NCBI RefSeq assembly: GCF_035594125.1
Contig: NC_087158.1
Coordinates: forward strand, 2,110,001-2,174,000
Reading direction: 5' to 3'
From: Scylla paramamosain
Taxonomy: Eukaryota; Arthropoda; Malacostraca; Decapoda; Portunidae
Length of the DNA stretch: 64,000 nt
The notes below the pieces were generated by a model. It did no database searches. It was not told the DNA's origin and worked only from the letters and a program-made list of their open reading frames with translations. The translations under genes were made by a program, and so were the position numbers. Within the stretch, counting starts at the first letter, position 1; each line of letters starts with the position of its first letter. Of this stretch, positions 59,788 through 64,000 are shown one piece after another.

Positions 59788-59898
59788 TCCCCACTCATTC
59801 TCACTCTCGGCAGGACAACCTATGCATTCTCTAATGTTTTGTACTTAGTGTTGTGAAGTTAAGCAGTACTTTTATTGTCACTTTAACAGTATGTCATC

Positions 59899-59900
<2 letters not shown>

Positions 59901-59965
<65 letters not shown>

Positions 59966-60016
59966 GTTATTACCATTATCATTTTGTTTCTTTTCTTCTA
60001 ATTATTATTATTATTA

Positions 60017-60050
<34 letters not shown>

Positions 60051-60065
60051 ATTGTTTTTATTATA

Positions 60066-60138
<73 letters not shown>

Positions 60139-60156
60139 TTACTACTATTACTACTA

Positions 60157-60204
<48 letters not shown>

Positions 60205-60219
60205 CTACTACTACTACTG

Positions 60220-60302
<83 letters not shown>
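59901..60302. repeat. TTA and CTA trinucleotide block
   Basis: (TTA)n runs at 59901-59964 and about 60001-60049 are followed by (CTA)n with an internal (CTG)n stretch at about 60173-60200. Confidence 0.96.
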
Positions 60303-60303
<1 letters not shown>

Positions 60304-60600
60304 TTACTTTGTGTTCTACATATTTTCTTTATAATTATTAGTTACCTAAATAAAACTGGGAAGGAAATAATTGATGTAGTAATTTATACAGAACAATTAT
60401 TTTGCAAGTTATGTTACATACTAAAGGAATCACAAAGCTGTAGCCAGGAGGAAGTGTCCCGAGCAGGGTGTGGCTTTGTGACCTGAGCCATGGAGGTGTG
60501 CAGGGAATTACAGAGGTTGCATACAAAGAGAGGACTGTTGTGATGTTACCTCAAAAAAAGTGTATGTTTGATTTCCACTGAATGTGCTACAGTAGTCATG

Positions 60601-60604
<4 letters not shown>

Positions 60605-60661
<57 letters not shown>
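60605..60661. repeat. (CA)n microsatellite
   Basis: About 56 bases of CA on the sense strand. Confidence 0.97.
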
Positions 60662-60662
<1 letters not shown>

Positions 60663-60829
60663 GATTTCAGATTTCAAGAATGGTACAAAGCAACCTTGAC
60701 TCAATACAAATAGATAAGCACAGTTAGATATAATTATGCAGCACACATATACAGCTGAAGAAAGAAGAGAGTGGAGGCTTTGTTATGTTACTGTATGTGA
60801 GTTAATGAATGCATTGAAAAAAATTAGAT

Positions 60830-61063
60830 AAAAAAAGATCTTTGATTGCTGAGACAAGGAGAGACAGGATGTATGAGAGGGCACAAAAAAAGTTGAGAAA
60901 GGGAAGATGTTTCAAGCAGTATAACTTCTCCCATAGATGTACTGTAGATGTCTGGAATGGGGTAGAAGAGGTGATAGTAATAAAAAATGCACATCAACTA
61001 AAGGAAAGTCTGATTGAATATACATTCACAAATGTAGCACAGCCATTGCACAGGATATTATAG
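60830..61063 (+). mobile_element. Non-LTR retroelement C-terminal remnant
   Basis: An open stretch (about 60842-61063) reads RRDRMYERAQKKLRKGRCFK, then FSHRCTVDVWNGVEEVI and HQLKESLIEY. This pattern (RKGRC...FSHRxxDVWNGL...LKExLD) is typical of the C-terminal end of non-LTR polymerase ORFs. The upstream polymerase is missing and a CA microsatellite follows. Confidence 0.6.
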
Positions 61064-61068
61064 TTAGG

Positions 61069-61074
<6 letters not shown>

Positions 61075-61152
<78 letters not shown>
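61075..61152. repeat. (AC)n microsatellite
   Basis: About 78 bases of CA on the sense strand. Confidence 0.97.
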
Positions 61153-61155
<3 letters not shown>

Positions 61156-61657
61156 TTGCTAGATCACTTCCATTTCTGAAAAGACCTAGTTTAATTTCTT
61201 TTTTACCTAAGCATTGTAAGATAGTGTTTATTTTGTGTTATGTGTGAACTGATGTTTGTAGGAAGGAGTTTCCATGTGGTAAGGCAGCAGTGTGCCTCAG
61301 TGTGGGAGACACTGAGTGTGAGATGCACTGAATTGTCTTGCACCAGTCAGTGCATGGTTCAGGAAGAGAAAACTTTTTATAAGTTTATTAAAAACCTCAA
61401 ATCAATTACTTTTTTTTTTCATCCTTGCTTTGCTGGTGAAATGATGCCCTATGGGTACAGAGTCTGGTGATCATCATGCATTGTTTCCTAATACATCCCT
61501 CATCTCATTCCAAATAATGGTGGTTTTTCCATAAAGCACTTGGGGATTTAGTGGTGGTTGGTGTCCTTGTACATTTTATTGTGTCATATAGCATCTGACT
61601 CTCCCCTTGAGCCACTGGGGAACTTTTGTTGAGATTGCCCTGTTTTCTTCTCCCTAG

Positions 61658-62122
61658 GTGGCGTGGGGCAGTGTGGAGGGGGCAGGCGTCCATACACCAG
61701 CACACAGCAGCTTTAGCCAACACCATCAAGGGATACACTCTTATGGGGAGGCAGTAGGGCCGTCAGGTCTTGTGGCCTGCTTGGAGACACCACAGTACCA
61801 GGATGCATTGGCGTCACAGCTGGTGGACCAGCAGGACACGTCCCCCACCAGGGACAGGGAGGGGTGGTTCCAGTGTCTGGACTGTGACAAGTGTTTCCCC
61901 AGTAAATGGAAATTGAAGCGACACAGTCGAGTTCATACTGGAGAAAAACCATTTGCCTGCGAGTTGTGTCCGTACCGCGCATCACAGAAGCCAGTGCTGC
62001 AGACCCACATGCGGCGACACACAGGGGAGAAGTTTTACTGCCAGCACTGCTCCTTCCATTGCTCTCAGCGGATCACAATGCGGCGACACATGTCTAAATA
62101 CAACCATCGATTCGATTTTTAA
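61658..62122 (+). CDS. Alternative zinc-finger exon Y (three fingers)
   Basis: The acceptor CTTCTCCCTAG ends at 61657. Phase-0 entry (GTG GCG TGG) gives 154 residues. A 72-residue Gln/His/Ser-rich lead is followed by fingers at residues 73-93 (CLDCDKCFPSKWKLKRH), 101-121 (CELCPYRASQKPVLQTH) and 128-150 (CQHCSFHCSQRITMRRH, with an unusual H-x5-H). The linkers are TGEKP and TGEKF. Finger 1 (SKWKLKRH) is the counterpart of W (TKWEFERH). AATAAA at 62225-62230 is about 100 bases past the stop. Confidence 0.92.
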   Translation: MAWGSVEGAGVHTPAHSSFSQHHQGIHSYGEAVGPSGLVACLETPQYQDALASQLVDQQDTSPTRDREGWFQCLDCDKCFPSKWKLKRHSRVHTGEKPFACELCPYRASQKPVLQTHMRRHTGEKFYCQHCSFHCSQRITMRRHMSKYNHRFDF

Positions 62123-62667
62123 ATTTACTTAATTTTTATTTATTAATTTTTTGGTTTAACCTGAGAAGTGGATTTATAAATGAGTGAAAACATTAGTGTA
62201 TATGAGAGCTAGTGGACAAAGATCAATAAAATAAAAGTCATTAAATGAATTTGCTTATTTTTGTGACTTTTGATTATGATTTTCTGGGATAATTGTTACT
62301 TGAGGAGAGTTATTTTTACTGCTGGGTAAAGCTTCAGCAAACTACATGATTATATCTTCATTTGTGATGTGACATCATGAAGAGGACTAAGGAAACAACC
62401 TCTTTGAAGTCATTTTGTGTGGTGTTGTGTCACAAGGAGGAGATGAGTGCAGTGAATGGTGGTGCGTGGTAGCACTGCCTCAGCTGCTTCACAGCTACTC
62501 CTTCAAAAATAAAATGCAAATATTGTATATAGATGATGCCCAAAACTTTCTGTGCAGCAGTAACTTTATATGTATAGCAGTAACTTTTCATATAAGCAAA
62601 TTATATGAAACTTCTTACATTGCTCTTTACTTGCAATTTATAATTTTGATGAATCAAGGAATTTTTA

Positions 62668-62699
<32 letters not shown>

Positions 62700-63309
62700 A
62701 TTTATTTATTTTTTTTTTTGCAACTTTTTAACTACTTCCATATTGGGTTTTTCAGATACTGAAATTATGAAGTATATTTTCATTATTTTATTAGGCCTTG
62801 ATACAAGACATGGATGATAATTTTGCAACACACCTCAAACAATCTACATCATGTGTACATTTATTGAAGGAAAGGAGTACCATTGTACTGTACATATACT
62901 TGAGTTTTGTTCTCAAGTTATTCCAGCAGCAACAGTAATGGCAAAAATAACAAGGGATTTTTATTTTGTTATGTACACTGTAATGATCTAAAATAAATCT
63001 GCAGTCATCCTTTTATGAATCCATTTTTTATACTATTGTGTTCAAAGGCTTCTGTTATTTATGTTATGTTCATTTGAATATTGAAATGTTTGCACTAAAC
63101 AGAAAAAAAAACTTATTGTTTCTGTAGAATATCTTATTCAGCACACTACATGTAATAGTTTGCACTTAGTTTATCATATTTGCTAGTTTTGGATGCAAAT
63201 GTTATTACCTCTTAGTATATTAGTGTAGCACATTAATGTTCCTGCTAAGACTAAGACTGTTAAGATGTCATGTGGCAACACTGACTCACAGACTTCATGC
63301 ATTTTCCAG
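62123..63309. other. Spacer between exons Y and Z
   Basis: AT-rich non-coding sequence with a (TTTA)n run at about 62669-62718. Confidence 0.55.
62225..62230 (+). terminator. Polyadenylation signal, exon Y
   Basis: AATAAA 103 bases after the exon Y stop, followed by ATAAAAG. Confidence 0.55.
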
Positions 63310-63753
63310 AGTAAGGGCAGTGTGGACAAGGACGTAGGCAGCTCCCACTCTCACCATCGCCGGGGCTTCCACCGCTTGCCCACCACCCAGGACGCCTCCC
63401 TTGCTGACACCACACTGCAGGCCAGGGATGGCCAGCCGCCAGACCTGCAGAGGATCTGTAAAGCAGAGGACCGAGGCCACCCAGACACCCACCCTGGCAT
63501 GCGGTCCCTGGCGCCCCTCAACCTGCAGATGTACACTGTTTCGGGGCCCGGGCCAGGCCACACCTGTTTCCTGTGCGGCAAGAGCTTTGGGCTGAAGCAC
63601 AACCTGTATCGGCACCTGCGCACCCACACTGGTGAGCGGCCGCACCAGTGCCCACACTGTGAATACCGAGGTTCCCGCCGCTCCCATGTCCTGACGCACA
63701 TCAACAGAGTGCACCAGCGCCAGGACCAGCCAGACTCAGACTCCCTCACATAG
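63310..63753 (+). CDS. Alternative zinc-finger exon Z
   Basis: The acceptor GCATTTTCCAG ends at 63309. Phase-0 entry (AGT AAG GGC) gives 147 residues. The frame also stays open 45 bases into the intron, so the start is set by the splice site. An 85-residue Pro/Gln/His-rich lead precedes fingers at residues 86-106 (CFLCGKSFGLKHNLYRH) and 114-135 (CPHCEYRGSRRSHVLTH), with the linker TGERP. The exon is clearly more GC-rich than its flanks. It is the last finger exon in the window. Confidence 0.92.
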   Translation, partial: SKGSVDKDVGSSHSHHRRGFHRLPTTQDASLADTTLQARDGQPPDLQRICKAEDRGHPDTHPGMRSLAPLNLQMYTVSGPGPGHTCFLCGKSFGLKHNLYRHLRTHTGERPHQCPHCEYRGSRRSHVLTHINRVHQRQDQPDSDSLT

Positions 63754-63849
63754 ACTTGCCAGTATTACGTCTTCATTGTGTTGAAATGTAGTTATGCAAT
63801 TTCCTCTACTTACTAATTTATGATGATTCATCTGTATGTGAAGAATTCC

Positions 63850-63855
63850 AATAAA
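63850..63855 (+). terminator. Polyadenylation signal, exon Z
   Basis: AATAAA 97 bases after the exon Z stop. A T/G-rich stretch (CTGTTCTTGTCC) follows within 15 bases. The last 145 bases of the window show nothing else. Confidence 0.55.
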
Positions 63856-64000
63856 CTGTTCTTGTCCACATGGATTATTGACATGACCCTTCTATGGTAA
63901 AGCAAGCTTTATATTTCATTATCACCTCCACTAGTGAAACTGATCACATGAACCTCCTCAACCCAGACGTGAATATTACAGAAAAAGGACATGAGATGTT

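Larger units (their letters stand above)
59788..61657. other. Spacer between exons X and Y
   Basis: It contains the TTA/CTA block (59901-60302), CA tracts (60605-60661 and 61075-61152) and a retroelement tail (60830-61063). Confidence 0.6.

Overview
This window is eukaryotic, very probably from an arthropod and most likely a decapod crustacean. The evidence is multi-exon genes with GT-AG introns, very dense dinucleotide microsatellites (long CT/GA, AT and CA runs), short AACCTAACCT-type stretches near 9.85 kb, and broken non-LTR retrotransposon fragments that recall elements of crab and shrimp genomes. The species cannot be named from the sequence alone.

The window is dominated by one large plus-strand gene, a BTB/POZ-C2H2 zinc-finger transcription factor with the architecture of insect longitudinals lacking (lola). 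Four constant coding exons (13968-14048, 14325-14996, 15580-15825, 16019-16099) encode 360 residues: a BTB domain, a Ser/Pro/Gln-rich linker with a basic nuclear-localisation-type cluster, and an acidic segment with a sumoylation-type motif. All junctions are phase 0. A 5.8-kb intron follows, then 26 separate zinc-finger exons between 21.9 and 63.8 kb. Each has its own 3' splice site and its own stop codon, and 25 of the 26 are unambiguously in phase 0 with the constant part. Each would therefore make an alternative C-terminus, giving about 26 proteins that share a dimerisation domain and differ in DNA-binding fingers. I label the exons A to Z in order. Most carry two fingers, C, V and Y carry three, and W and X carry four. 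Exon S is frameshift-damaged, exon U has an ambiguous start, and at least three further stretches look like decayed finger exons, so the array seems to evolve by duplication and loss.

The first 13.9 kb holds no complete gene. It contains a 39-bp minisatellite, three-copy-family MITEs, a 308-bp tandem duplication, two degenerate non-LTR reverse-transcriptase fragments (about 5.87-6.68 and 7.81-9.14 kb), a 43-bp palindrome, GC-rich stretches with good 5' splice sites that could be noncoding first exons, and a 580-bp hAT-type non-autonomous transposon just upstream of the first coding exon.

Long CT tracts between the zinc-finger exons all lie on the sense strand, whereas the single long GA tract lies just after the constant exons. 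This suggests, without proof, a base-pairing role in exon choice. I see no gene on the minus strand and no RNA gene I can support. The array may continue past the right edge.
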